NCBI RefSeq assembly: GCF_026241855.1
Contig: NZ_JAPJDC010000001.1
Coordinates: forward strand, 868,001-932,000
Direction of reading: 5' to 3'
Source: Curtobacterium flaccumfaciens pv. betae
GTDB taxonomy: Bacteria; Actinomycetota; Actinomycetes; Actinomycetales; Microbacteriaceae
DNA length: 64,000 bases
Positions 1 through 6,927 of this stretch are shown here, one piece after another (position 1 is the stretch's first letter; each line of letters begins with the position of its first letter). The translations under genes were made by a program, and so were the position numbers. The notes under the pieces were generated by a model. That model worked only from the letters and a program-made list of their open reading frames with translations. It was not told where the DNA came from and searched no databases.

Positions 1-795
1 GCGTACAACGCCGAAGCTGACAACTCAATCCGATCACTTCGTGCGGGAAATGCGGAGACAGCGAAGCGCCGACTCGAGAAGTCACGCGATGCCATTGCGA
101 AGCTCGGTTCGATGATGGAGATGCGGATCGCTCCCGGGTTCCACTCACTTCGCGAAGAAGAAATCGAACTCACGGCTGACTGGCTGATGAAGAAGCAGGA
201 AGAGCGTGAACGGGAGCGCGACGAGCGAGCGCAGCTCCGTGAGGAGCGGCGCGTTCAGCAGGAGCTCGACGCCGAGCGTGAGCGACTCGACAAAGAACGC
301 GCGCTCATTCAACAGACTCTCGCGCAGCTACACCGCAGTGGGCAGAGTGACGCGGACCTCGAACATCGACTGCTCGCCATCGATGACGCCATCGCTCAGA
401 ACGACTTCCGTGCTGCCAACATCCGTGCGGGTTACGTCTACGTGATCTCGAACAGGGGCGCATTCGGTCCGGACGTCGTCAAGATCGGTTTGACTCGACG
501 ACTTGAGCCTCTGGATCGTGTGAGCGAACTGAGCGGAGCCTCAGTGCCGTTCCGATTCGACGTGCACACGATCTACTTCTCCGAGGACGCCGTCACCCTG
601 GAGACACAGCTCCACCGGCACTTCGCGGCCCGGGCACTGAATCAGGCCAATTCCCGCAAGGAGTTCTTTTTCGCTACTCCAGCAGAGGTGCGCGAGGTCC
701 TCTTGCAGAAGGTCGGGGCGCTCTTGGAATTCCGGGAGGATGCCGATGCCACGGAGTACTTGCAGTCAGTAGGCGCTTGGCCGTCTCGCCCCTGA
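1..795 (+). CDS. DUF4041 / T5orf172 (GIY-YIG-like) domain protein, 5' end missing
   Basis: The frame is open from base 1, so the true start lies outside the window; an internal ATG at 112 is unlikely to be the start because the protein reads sensibly before it. The visible 264 residues begin with a helical part typical of DUF4041 (residues 1-60, including IAPGFHSLREEEIE), then a strongly charged coiled coil rich in E and R (about 60-120), then a C-terminal T5orf172/MUG113 domain starting GYVYVISN and continuing VVKIGLTRR and EFFF. T5orf172 is a GIY-YIG-related nuclease fold often found in phage and defence-linked proteins; the substrate of this architecture is not known. Base composition looks lower in G+C than the genes that follow. 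Family call fairly sure, function not. Confidence 0.8.
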   Translation, partial: AYNAEADNSIRSLRAGNAETAKRRLEKSRDAIAKLGSMMEMRIAPGFHSLREEEIELTADWLMKKQEERERERDERAQLREERRVQQELDAERERLDKERALIQQTLAQLHRSGQSDADLEHRLLAIDDAIAQNDFRAANIRAGYVYVISNRGAFGPDVVKIGLTRRLEPLDRVSELSGASVPFRFDVHTIYFSEDAVTLETQLHRHFAARALNQANSRKEFFFATPAEVREVLLQKVGALLEFREDADATEYLQSVGAWPSRP

Positions 796-912
796 ACCCA
801 GCCGGCTCGCGTTAGGCGCTGGGGCCCGAGACGAGGCGGCCCCCGGCCGCAAGCCCACCCGAAGACGACGTGGGATGACGTCGGGAGTCGCGCCGGGCCT
901 CCTGGCAGGGGC

Positions 913-2112
913 ATGCTGGGACGCATGGCGAGCGACGAGCAGGACCCGGTCGGCACGCTCCGCGGGGTCCGGACGAGCATCAAGTGGACGCGGTACGCGC
1001 CCGACGTGCTGCCCCTGTTCGTCGCCGAGATGGACCACGACGTCGCTCCGGCGATCCGGCAGGCCCTGATCGAGCGGGTCTCGCAGTCCGACCTCGGGTA
1101 CCTCGACGGCCCCGGGCCGCTCGCTCCCGCCTTCGCGCAGTTCGCGCTGGACCGCTGGGGCTGGGAGATCGACCCGTCGCGGATCCACCTGGCCACCGAC
1201 GTCAGCGTCGGGATCGTCGAGTCGCTGCGGCTCGCGCTGCCCGACGGTGGGCGGGTCGCGATCACGCCGCCGGTGTACCCGCCGTTCTTCGAGCTCGTGG
1301 AAGAGGCTCGATGTCAGGTCGAGGAGGTCCCGCTGCTCGAGCAGTGGGGGCAGTACCGGCTCGACCTCGAGGGCCTCGAGCGGGCGTTCGCCGACGGGGT
1401 CGGGGTGTTCCTGCTCTGCAACCCGCACAACCCCGTCGGACTCGTGCACGACCGGGCCGACCTCGTGGCGATCGCCGAACTGGCCGCGAAGTACGACGTC
1501 CTCGTCATCAGCGACGAGATCCACGCGCCCCTGACCCACCCCGGCGTGCAGTTCACCCCGTTCGCCGCCGTCGCCGAGCCGCTCGGTGCCCGCAGCGTGT
1601 GCGTGACCTCGGCGAGCAAGGGGTGGAACCTCGCCGGTGTGAAGTGCTCGGTCATCGTCGCCGGCGATCCCCGGACCGCCGCGCTCCTCGACACCCTGTG
1701 GGAGGAGGTCGCCTGCCGCACGAGCATCCTCGGGCTGCACGCGAACCTGGCGGCGTTCACCCTGGCGACGGACTGGCTCGACGACGTCGTGGCGCGCATC
1801 GTGGCGAACGACCGACTGCTCGCCAAGCTGCTCGCCGAGCACCTGCCCGGGGTCGTCTACACGAGGCCGCGCGCCGGGTACCTGGCGTGGCTCGACTTCC
1901 GCGGCATCGGCCTCGGCGACGACCCCGCGGTGCCGCTGCGGGAGCACGCGTACGTCGCGCTCAACTCCGGGCTGGGGTTCGGGTCGGAGGGTCGCGGGTT
2001 CGTCCGGCTCAACCTGGCGTGCTCACCGGAGACCCTGCGCGAGGCCGTGTTCCGGATCGCCGCGGCGTACCCGTCGAGCGCGCAGGAGGGGCTGGTCTGG
2101 CACGTCGCCTGA
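913..2112 (+). CDS. malY: MalY/PatB-type PLP-dependent C-S beta-lyase / aminotransferase
   Basis: Fold-type I PLP enzyme of 399 residues, the usual length for the MalY/PatB branch that cleaves cystathionine and related thioethers to thiol, pyruvate and ammonia. Visible motifs are VAEMDHDVAP near residue 37, CNPHNPVG at 169-176, SDEIHAPL at 200-207 and the PLP lysine in SASKGWNLAG (K236). Cytoplasmic. The start at 913 lies immediately after GGCAGGGGC; an in-frame ATG at 925 (MASDEQ) is equally possible because the G-rich stretch is better spaced for it. It stands alone: 117 bases of unassigned sequence before it and 214 after it. Substrate cannot be read from the sequence; a general class I/II aminotransferase role is the alternative. 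Confidence 0.85.
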   Translation: MLGRMASDEQDPVGTLRGVRTSIKWTRYAPDVLPLFVAEMDHDVAPAIRQALIERVSQSDLGYLDGPGPLAPAFAQFALDRWGWEIDPSRIHLATDVSVGIVESLRLALPDGGRVAITPPVYPPFFELVEEARCQVEEVPLLEQWGQYRLDLEGLERAFADGVGVFLLCNPHNPVGLVHDRADLVAIAELAAKYDVLVISDEIHAPLTHPGVQFTPFAAVAEPLGARSVCVTSASKGWNLAGVKCSVIVAGDPRTAALLDTLWEEVACRTSILGLHANLAAFTLATDWLDDVVARIVANDRLLAKLLAEHLPGVVYTRPRAGYLAWLDFRGIGLGDDPAVPLREHAYVALNSGLGFGSEGRGFVRLNLACSPETLREAVFRIAAAYPSSAQEGLVWHVA

Positions 2113-2290
2113 CCTGCTCCTGACCCGCGCCTGACCGGCGCGTGCCGGCGACGCGGCTGGAAGGCTCGTCCTCCACAACTCGCCCTGGCTGAAATCTGTT
2201 CACAGATCGCGTTGAGTCTCCTGGATCGCGCTCCGCGGACCGCCACGGTCGGTGCATGCAGAGATCCGATCCGACAGTGTCCAATCGAGA

Positions 2291-2306
2291 TAGGCAGGAT
2301 TGCCTA
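2291..2306. promoter_or_regulatory. Inverted repeat upstream of hicA-like gene, candidate autoregulatory operator
   Basis: Perfect inverted repeat TAGGCA-GGAT-TGCCTA ending 20 bases before the toxin start. A second short palindrome GACAGTGTC lies at 2273-2281. HicAB operons are normally repressed by the HTH of the HicB protein bound to such palindromes just upstream, so an operator role is inferred, not shown. Confidence 0.45.
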
Positions 2307-2326
2307 GTCACAGTTGGCCAGCTACG

Positions 2327-2533
2327 GTGAAGCGCACGGAGTTGCTCCGCCGGCTCGCTCGGAAGGCTGACGAGAACGACGTCGAGTTCGTGTTCCACCG
2401 CCACGGCGGGAGACACGACCTGTTCCGCTTCGGTCGGAACACGGTCGTCGTTCCGAGGCACCGAGAGGTGGAGGAGATGACGGCGCGCGGCATCCTCCGT
2501 GACTGCGACCGAAGAGGAGATGGGCGACGATGA
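2327..2533 (+). CDS. hicA: HicA-like mRNA interferase toxin
   Basis: Small basic protein of 68 residues when begun at the GTG (VKRTELLRRL), which matches the usual HicA N terminus; an ATG 27 bases upstream would add residues that do not fit. HicA is a double-stranded-RNA-binding-fold ribonuclease that cleaves mRNA when not bound by HicB. Visible family features are HGGRHDLFRFG with the catalytic-region histidine, the VVVPRHREV stretch, and EMTARGILRD typical of actinobacterial members. Its last four bases (ATGA) overlap the start of the next gene, the standard toxin-first HicAB arrangement. A palindrome sits 20 bases upstream. No clear Shine-Dalgarno is present. Confidence 0.75.
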   Translation: MKRTELLRRLARKADENDVEFVFHRHGGRHDLFRFGRNTVVVPRHREVEEMTARGILRDCDRRGDGRR

Positions 2534-2910
2534 GCCGACACACGGTGCGCGCGGAGCGCGGCAAGAAGTACTGGGTGATCTGGATCGACGGCGTCATCCG
2601 GACGCAGGCGAAGCGCGAACGAGAGATCGAGCTGATGGCTCGCGACTGGCTCTCGCTGATGAACGACGACCGCGATCCGAAGTCCTTCGAACTCGTCGTC
2701 GAGGTGGCGATGCCCGAAGCGGCGCAGGCGCACCTGGACCGGGCGGTCGCGCTCCGCGAGGAGTCCGAGCGCGCACGCGTCGAGGCAGCGAAGGAGACGG
2801 CCGCCGCGGCGCTGGTCCTGCACGAGTGCGGGCTCACGGTGCGTGAGATCGGACCGCTGCTGCACGTCTCGCACCAGCGAGCACAACAGCTGGTCGCCGC
2901 TGCTCGCTGA
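2530..2910 (+). CDS. hicB: HicB-like antitoxin with C-terminal helix-turn-helix
   Basis: 126 residues, translationally coupled to the toxin by an ATGA overlap. The N-terminal half (residues 3-58, VRAERGKKYWVIWIDG...ELVVEV) has the alternating strand pattern of a partial RNase H-like HicB domain. A charged helix follows (about 70-100, AREESERARVEAAKE type), then a C-terminal HTH reading LTVREIGPLLHVSHQRAQQL. The expected role is to neutralise HicA and bind the operator upstream. The HTH makes it the likely autorepressor. Family assignment rests on position and fold pattern more than on close identity. Confidence 0.7.
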   Translation: MSRHTVRAERGKKYWVIWIDGVIRTQAKREREIELMARDWLSLMNDDRDPKSFELVVEVAMPEAAQAHLDRAVALREESERARVEAAKETAAAALVLHECGLTVREIGPLLHVSHQRAQQLVAAAR

Positions 2911-2938
2911 CCGCCCGGGTCATCGAGCTCCGCCGGGG

Positions 2939-3124
2939 TCAGGCCACGTACTGGTTGCGGCCGACGACGCGGATGCGCAGGTCGTCGTCACGGTCCATCG
3001 CGAGGAGCTCGCGGGCCACGAACCCGACGGACGGCCACCGGGACACCTCGGTCACCATGAAACCGTCGATGAAGACCTGCCACGCGCCGGCCTCGCGGAC
3101 CGCCTGCACCTCGTACGTCGCCAT
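2939..3124 (-). CDS. Short HicB-like protein without HTH, convergent to the toxin-antitoxin pair
   Basis: 61 residues. A TACGCT hexamer ends six bases before the ATG on the coding strand (3136-3131), the leaderless pattern seen repeatedly in this window, which supports it being a real gene. The sequence TYEVQAVREAGAWQVFIDG...VARELLAMDRDDDLRIRVV can be laid over the N-terminal part of the HicB-like protein at 2530-2910: both have an aromatic-containing strand before IDG, an AR[ED]-L helix and a run of acidic residues before the last strand. It ends 28 bases from that gene, tail to tail. It could be a diverged antitoxin copy or decoy; no function is established. Confidence 0.6.
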   Translation of the reverse strand: MATYEVQAVREAGAWQVFIDGFMVTEVSRWPSVGFVARELLAMDRDDDLRIRVVGRNQYVA

Positions 3125-3152
3125 GCCGCGAGCGTACCGGGACCGGGCCCCC

Positions 3153-3184
3153 GTCAGTGCAGGTCGAACGTCAGTGCAGGTCGA
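3153..3184. repeat. 15-base direct repeat at the end of the GNAT gene
   Basis: GTCAGTGCAGGTCGA occurs at 3153-3167 and 3170-3184, period 17. The inner copy encodes the last residues (DLH) and stop of the acetyltransferase; the outer copy offers the same DLH-stop in another frame. It looks like a small tandem duplication over a stop codon. Confidence 0.8.
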
Positions 3185-3659
3185 GGGTCATGTGCACGTC
3201 GGCCCGCACGTAGGGGCTCGGGGCGACCTCGTCCTGGCGCAGGTGCCGGAAGCCGAACGCCTCGTACAGGTGCACGGCGCTGGCGAGCCGCGCGTTGCTC
3301 TCCAGGTCGATGCGGTGTGCACCGAGCTCGCGTGCCCGGTCGAGCGCCGCGGTGATGAGCTTCCGCCCGGTGCCGTGCCCCTGGTGGTCGGGGGAGACGG
3401 CCATCTTCACGAGCTCGAACACGCCGGGGGTGGTGGGCACGACCCCGATGCACCCGACGACCTGGTCGTCGAGCCGGGCGACCAGGACGGCCCCGCCCCG
3501 CTCCACGACGCGGCCGACGGGGTCGGAGAGGAACACGCGGTCCTCGTCCTCGAGGGTGAAGTACCGGGTGATCCACGCCTCGTTGAGCGTGCGGAACGCC
3601 TCGGCGTCCGCGGGGGTGGCGAGGTCGGCGATGGTGACGGTGGAGGTCGCTTCGGGCAT
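3171..3659 (-). CDS. GNAT family N-acetyltransferase
   Basis: 162 residues with start MPEATSTVTIAD; GGAGG lies 8 bases upstream on the coding strand. It transfers an acetyl group from acetyl-CoA to an unidentified amine. The acetyl-CoA pyrophosphate loop is VSPDHQGHGTGRKL (around residues 90-105), followed by the helix LITAALDRARELG, and the conserved C-terminal YEAFGFRH. Divergent from the LysR regulator with only 68 bases between the starts, so the regulator may control it; I could not find a clean T-N11-A box there. Substrate unknown. Confidence 0.85.
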   Translation of the reverse strand: MPEATSTVTIADLATPADAEAFRTLNEAWITRYFTLEDEDRVFLSDPVGRVVERGGAVLVARLDDQVVGCIGVVPTTPGVFELVKMAVSPDHQGHGTGRKLITAALDRARELGAHRIDLESNARLASAVHLYEAFGFRHLRQDEVAPSPYVRADVHMTLDLH

Positions 3660-3727
3660 GCAGCCATCCTCCGGCGGCGATGCAGTCGCGTCCAATACTC
3701 GTTCACGCTGATCGATACGCTGTGTGC

Positions 3728-4612
3728 ATGGATCGCGAACCGGACGTCGACCTCCGGCAGCTGCGGGCGTTCCTGGCCGTCGCCGACGAGCTGCACTTCG
3801 GCCGTGCTGCCGAGCAGCTGCGGATCGCCCAGCCCGCGCTGTCCCAGCAGATCCGGCGGACCGAACGCGCGCTCGGGGTCGACCTGTTCGTCCGGACCAG
3901 CCGCAGTGTGGCCCTGACCGCAGCCGGCCGGGTGCTGCAGGGGCGTGCGCGATCGCTGCTCGGGCAGGTGCAACGGGACCTCGACGAGACGGTTCGGGTC
4001 GGTCGGGGCGAGGTCGGTCGGCTCGACGTCGGGTTCGTCGTCTCCGCGCTGCCCCTCGGTCCGATCGAACGCGTGCAGGCGTTCCGGGAGCGCTACCCGC
4101 TGGTCCGGGTGGAACTGACCGAGGGGTACTCGTCGACCCTGCTCGCCCGGATCGTCCGCGGCGAGCTCGACCTCGCCGTCGTCCGCGATGCCGACCCGGA
4201 CCCCGCCGTGCGGCTGCTGCCGTTCCGTTCCGAGGCCTTCGTCGCCGCTGTCCCGCGAGGCCACCGGTTGGCGGATCGGGATCGCATCCGCGGCACCGAA
4301 CTGGTCGACGAGCCGTTCGTGTTCTTCCCGGCGGTCGCGGGGGCCCTGGCGACCGAGCGCAACCTCGCACCGGTCACCGCCGGTGGCCGCCGTCCCGTCA
4401 TCGTGCAGGAGGCCACGACCTGGGCGACCGTGCTCCACCTGGTCGGGGTGGGCCTCGGTGTCACGGTGGTGCCGGAGAGCGCCGCGCTCGCCGCACCCGA
4501 CACGGTGGCGCTCCTGCCCCTCCAAGGCAGCGACCACCGCAGCGAGCTCACCTGGGCGATGCGCGCCGACGACGACCGCGAGATCCTGCGCAACTTCGTC
4601 GCAGCGGACTGA
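3728..4612 (+). CDS. LysR-type transcriptional regulator
   Basis: 294 residues, the normal LTTR length. The N-terminal winged HTH covers residues 8-67 (DLRQLRAFLAVADELHFGRAAEQL...PALSQQIRRTERALGVDLF). The remainder is the periplasmic-binding-protein-like effector domain, including FVVSALPLGPIERV and VGVGLGVTVVPE. It reads away from the acetyltransferase gene, a common arrangement for a regulator and its target. TACGCT at 3716-3721 ends six bases before the ATG, suggesting a leaderless message. The effector is not predictable. Confidence 0.9.
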   Translation: MDREPDVDLRQLRAFLAVADELHFGRAAEQLRIAQPALSQQIRRTERALGVDLFVRTSRSVALTAAGRVLQGRARSLLGQVQRDLDETVRVGRGEVGRLDVGFVVSALPLGPIERVQAFRERYPLVRVELTEGYSSTLLARIVRGELDLAVVRDADPDPAVRLLPFRSEAFVAAVPRGHRLADRDRIRGTELVDEPFVFFPAVAGALATERNLAPVTAGGRRPVIVQEATTWATVLHLVGVGLGVTVVPESAALAAPDTVALLPLQGSDHRSELTWAMRADDDREILRNFVAAD

Positions 4613-4658
4613 CCGAGCGGACCGGCTGCGCGAGCGGACGCCGGTCGGGCATCCTCGC

Positions 4659-4913
4659 TCAGCCGAGCGACAGGACGGGCGCCCGGTGGTCACCGAGTTC
4701 GTCGATGCGCCACGGCCGAGCGCCGCGCAGCGTCAAGCCGAGCTGGACCAGCACGAACCCGACGTGCGGCTCGACGTCGGGGTCCCACGGCCCCTCGACG
4801 CCCAGGCCGAACGCGCCGAGTTCGTCGTCGGCCTCGTCCCGCAGGGTCAGCCGCCACCGGCCGTCGCCGAGTTCCTCGACCACGGCCCAGCGGGCGGTGC
4901 CGAACCGGCTCAC
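4659..4913 (-). CDS. Small uncharacterised protein coupled to the FBP zinc-finger gene
   Basis: 84 residues if begun at the GTG that overlaps the upstream gene's stop as GTGA (VSRFGTARWAVVEELGDGRW). I do not recognise the family. The sequence suggests a compact beta-rich domain: WAVVEELGDGRWRLTLRDEADDELGAFGLGVEGPWDPD, then HVGFVLVQLGLTL. No signal peptide or membrane segment is visible. The four-base overlap implies joint translation with the FBP protein, so the two may act together. A longer reading with an upstream start would overlap the neighbour by more than 120 bases and is less likely. Confidence 0.6.
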   Translation of the reverse strand: MSRFGTARWAVVEELGDGRWRLTLRDEADDELGAFGLGVEGPWDPDVEPHVGFVLVQLGLTLRGARPWRIDELGDHRAPVLSLG

Positions 4914-5392
4914 GCCGTCTTGGTGATGTCCGCGGTGAAGTTCTGCACGCGCTGCAGCAGGGAGGCACCACGCATCGCGATGGTCGCGGGCGGGTTCAGG
5001 TGCGGGGGCGCGGTGCGGATCAGCATCGGGCACCCGAGGTCTTCGCAGATGTACGTGCCGATCGTGTTGCCGTTGCGCCCGGACTCACCGGCACGCGCGG
5101 CGGAGAACAGCCGGACCTGGGTCGCGGGCTGCGGCGAGTGGCAGAACGAGCACATCGCGGCGATGCCGGGGCGCAGCGAGCCACCGGCGGACCGGACGAC
5201 GATGCCCACGGGGCGCTCGTCGATCCAGGACACGATGTACCCACGGCGGGCGGCCTGCGGGTCGCGCCAGCCCAGGAACTCGCGTTCGTCCCAGAGCGTC
5301 TCGTGCAGGCCCGGGATGGGCAGCTGTGCGAGTTCGTCGGGGGTGGCGTTCACGAACGACGATCGGATGTCGGCTTCGGTCAAAGGCTTCAC
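4910..5392 (-). CDS. FBP (FusB-like) treble-clef zinc-finger protein
   Basis: 160 residues from a GTG start (VKPLTEADIRSSF). The C-terminal half contains the four zinc cysteines of the FBP_C fold: C-x2-C in MCSFCHSPQ and C-x4-C in YICEDLGCPM, roughly residues 82-127. Proteins with this fold include FusB/FusC and listerial FBP, which bind elongation factor G on the ribosome; the actinobacterial members are not characterised. The N-terminal helical part includes GLHETLWDEREFLGWRDP. Coupled to the small gene downstream by GTGA. A role in translation is inferred from fold only. Confidence 0.75.
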   Translation of the reverse strand: MKPLTEADIRSSFVNATPDELAQLPIPGLHETLWDEREFLGWRDPQAARRGYIVSWIDERPVGIVVRSAGGSLRPGIAAMCSFCHSPQPATQVRLFSAARAGESGRNGNTIGTYICEDLGCPMLIRTAPPHLNPPATIAMRGASLLQRVQNFTADITKTA

Positions 5393-5432
5393 GGTCCGAT
5401 CACCATATGCCTCGCCCCCGACACGTGGTGCG

Positions 5433-6170
5433 TCACGACAGCCTGGAGGCACGGATCGCGCCGAGCGCACTGCTCCCGTCCGCCACCAGCACCGCCCGGC
5501 GCAGGGCATCGCGTCCGACGCGACGGGCCGCCGCGTCGTCCGCGGCGAACTCCACGAGCACACGCGTCGACCGCGCCATGGCGCGCGCACCGGGCACCCA
5601 CGGGACCGCACGTTCGATCGATTCGGCGACCGCGACCGCAGCCGCGTGGTGCTGGGTCAGGTGGGCGCGTTCGTGGGCGACCACGGCCTCCAGTTCGTCG
5701 GTGCGCAACCGGTCTGCCAAGCCGGTGCTGACGAGGACGCCACCGCTCCGCCCCGGCACGGCGCACGCCAGTGCGTGGTCGGCCTCGACGACGGCGACGG
5801 GGGTGCCGTCGATCTCGCGGTGCGGGGCGACGCCGGAACGCATCGCCTGCCGGACGGCCTCGTGTTCCGGGCCGGGGCGCACCCGGACCGCGACGACGAA
5901 CGCGACGACCCCGAGCAGCGCGACGCCGACGTTGAAGCCGTGCGTGGGGGAGCCGTCCCCGCCGAACAGCTCGGTGACCGGACGGTCCGCGAGCACCACG
6001 AGGGCGATTCCGACCACGAAGCCGACGACGCCGAGCAGGACCGCGACCGACCAGCAGACCAGCGCGGTGCGGGGCAGGTCGATCGTCCAGGCGGAACGGG
6101 TCAGGACCCGGGGCGCGAACACCACCACCGCGAGTGCGAGGACGATGAGCGCGATGCCGGCGACGACCAC
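5433..6170 (-). CDS. M56/M48-type membrane zinc metalloprotease (BlaR1-like, no sensor domain)
   Basis: 245 residues from a GTG 13 bases after the BlaI gene. Hydrophobic segments are at about residues 1-20, 36-62 and 78-96. The protease core has the zinc site HERAH (VVAHERAHLTQHH) and a downstream EFAADDAA, which supplies the third ligand. Proteins next to BlaI-type repressors in this family cleave the repressor when a signal is sensed at the membrane. The penicillin-binding sensor domain of true BlaR1 is missing, and no beta-lactamase lies nearby, so the signal is unknown. Gene pairing with BlaI is the main support for the role. Confidence 0.85.
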   Translation of the reverse strand: MVVAGIALIVLALAVVVFAPRVLTRSAWTIDLPRTALVCWSVAVLLGVVGFVVGIALVVLADRPVTELFGGDGSPTHGFNVGVALLGVVAFVVAVRVRPGPEHEAVRQAMRSGVAPHREIDGTPVAVVEADHALACAVPGRSGGVLVSTGLADRLRTDELEAVVAHERAHLTQHHAAAVAVAESIERAVPWVPGARAMARSTRVLVEFAADDAAARRVGRDALRRAVLVADGSSALGAIRASRLS

Positions 6171-6183
6171 GGTGCGCAGCCGG

Positions 6184-6558
6184 TCAGGAGCGGGCGCGGG
6201 CGTCGAGGGCGCGGCGCAGGGCCTCGAGGTCGTCCGAGGCGAGCGAGCCGGTGAACTGCAGCAGTGCGGCCTCGCGGTCGGAGGACGCGGCGAGCGCGCT
6301 CGACATCAGCGACGCGGTCTGCTCGTCGCGACTGTGCACGGCGCGGAACGTCAGGGGAGCGTCGTCGTGCTGTTCCCGTTCCACCTGGCCCTTGCGGCCG
6401 AGCCGGTCGAGCACGGTGAGGACGGTCGTCAGCGCGGGGCGGGGCTCCGGGAACGCGTCGAGCACCTGGCGTGCGGTGAGACCTGCGTCGGCGGAGCGGA
6501 GTGCGTCGAGCACCGCCTGCTCCAGCTGCCCGCGGGGGCGCGATCGTTGTCCGGCCAT
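6184..6558 (-). CDS. BlaI/MecI/CopY family repressor
   Basis: 124 residues, the usual family length. A winged HTH occupies residues 9-75 (LEQAVLDALRSADAGLTARQVLDAF...ALTTVLTVLDRLGRKGQVERE), followed by the dimerisation helices ending DDLEALRRALDARARS. TAGAAT at 6570-6565 ends six bases before the ATG on the coding strand, so the message is probably leaderless; the adjacent CTACGAGATGTCG is a loose palindrome that could be the operator overlapping this promoter. It forms an operon with the M56 protease downstream, the classic repressor/protease switch. Confidence 0.9.
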   Translation of the reverse strand: MAGQRSRPRGQLEQAVLDALRSADAGLTARQVLDAFPEPRPALTTVLTVLDRLGRKGQVEREQHDDAPLTFRAVHSRDEQTASLMSSALAASSDREAALLQFTGSLASDDLEALRRALDARARS

Positions 6559-6620
6559 CCCCGCATTCTACGAGATGTCGAAGGCCGGGGCCACGACACA
6601 CGCTCGTAACGCGGTCTCGG

Positions 6621-6626
6621 TATGCT
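6621..6626 (+). promoter_or_regulatory. Candidate -10 hexamer for the gcv operon
   Basis: TATGCT lies about 30 bases upstream of the first glycine aptamer in the spacer between the divergent BlaI gene and the gcv leader. No convincing -35 element is visible at the usual distance. Confidence 0.4.
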
Positions 6627-6654
6627 CTGGGCGGACAACTGAACACACCGGCCG

Positions 6655-6874
6655 CTCATCCGTCGCGGGAGACGCCGTGCACGTACCTCCGGGTACGTCG
6701 TGCCCTCGGGCACACGCACGGCACCGAAGGAGCAATCCCCCCGTCAATCTCTCAGGTCCCACACCGCAGCGGACAGGCCACTCTGAAAAGCAGACGCTCG
6801 GTCGTCTCGCCCACGGTGAAAGCCGCCGGACCTCACGGGCCGCGGTGAAACTCTCAGGCCCATGACAGAGGGGG
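6655..6874 (+). promoter_or_regulatory. Tandem glycine riboswitch (gcvT motif)
   Basis: Two consecutive glycine aptamers lie in the 369-base leader of gcvT. The first (about 6655-6777) has the hallmark pieces GCGGGAGAC, CACCGAAGGAGCAA and AATCTCTCAGG followed by GGACAG. The second (about 6778-6874) has CGGTGAAAGCCGCC-type core, GGTGAAACTCTCAGG and CATGACAGAGGGG. CTCTG at 6781-6785 pairs with CAGAG at 6866-6870 as the closing helix of the second aptamer. Glycine riboswitches of this double form normally switch on glycine-cleavage genes when glycine is plentiful, which fits the genes downstream. Confidence 0.93.
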
Positions 6875-6924
6875 AGTTCCACCCGGCGATCGTCGCCGGG
6901 CCCTGCCGATGCCAGGAGAACTCC
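6873..6924 (+). promoter_or_regulatory. Putative expression platform of the glycine riboswitch
   Basis: A perfect 8-bp hairpin (CCCGGCGA 6882-6889, loop TCG, TCGCCGGG 6893-6900) follows the second aptamer. Around it, GGAGTTC (6873-6879) is complementary to GAACTCC (6918-6924), which abuts the Shine-Dalgarno AGGAG (6914-6918). There is no U-rich tail after the hairpin, so translation control by hiding the ribosome site is more likely than termination. Pairing was found by eye only. Confidence 0.5.
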
Positions 6925-6927
6925 GCC

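Noticed and set aside
3660..3727. LysR T-N11-A operator between the divergent GNAT and LysR genes
   Set aside because: Several ATAC and TTCAC pieces are there, but none forms a convincing dyad.
6184..6558. BlaI/M56 pair as a beta-lactam resistance locus
   Set aside because: No beta-lactamase or penicillin-binding protein gene is nearby, and the M56 protein lacks the sensor domain.
5000..6609. Plus-strand frames across 5.0-6.6 kb
   Set aside because: They run antisense to the FBP, M56 and BlaI genes and show only R/T/A-rich composition.
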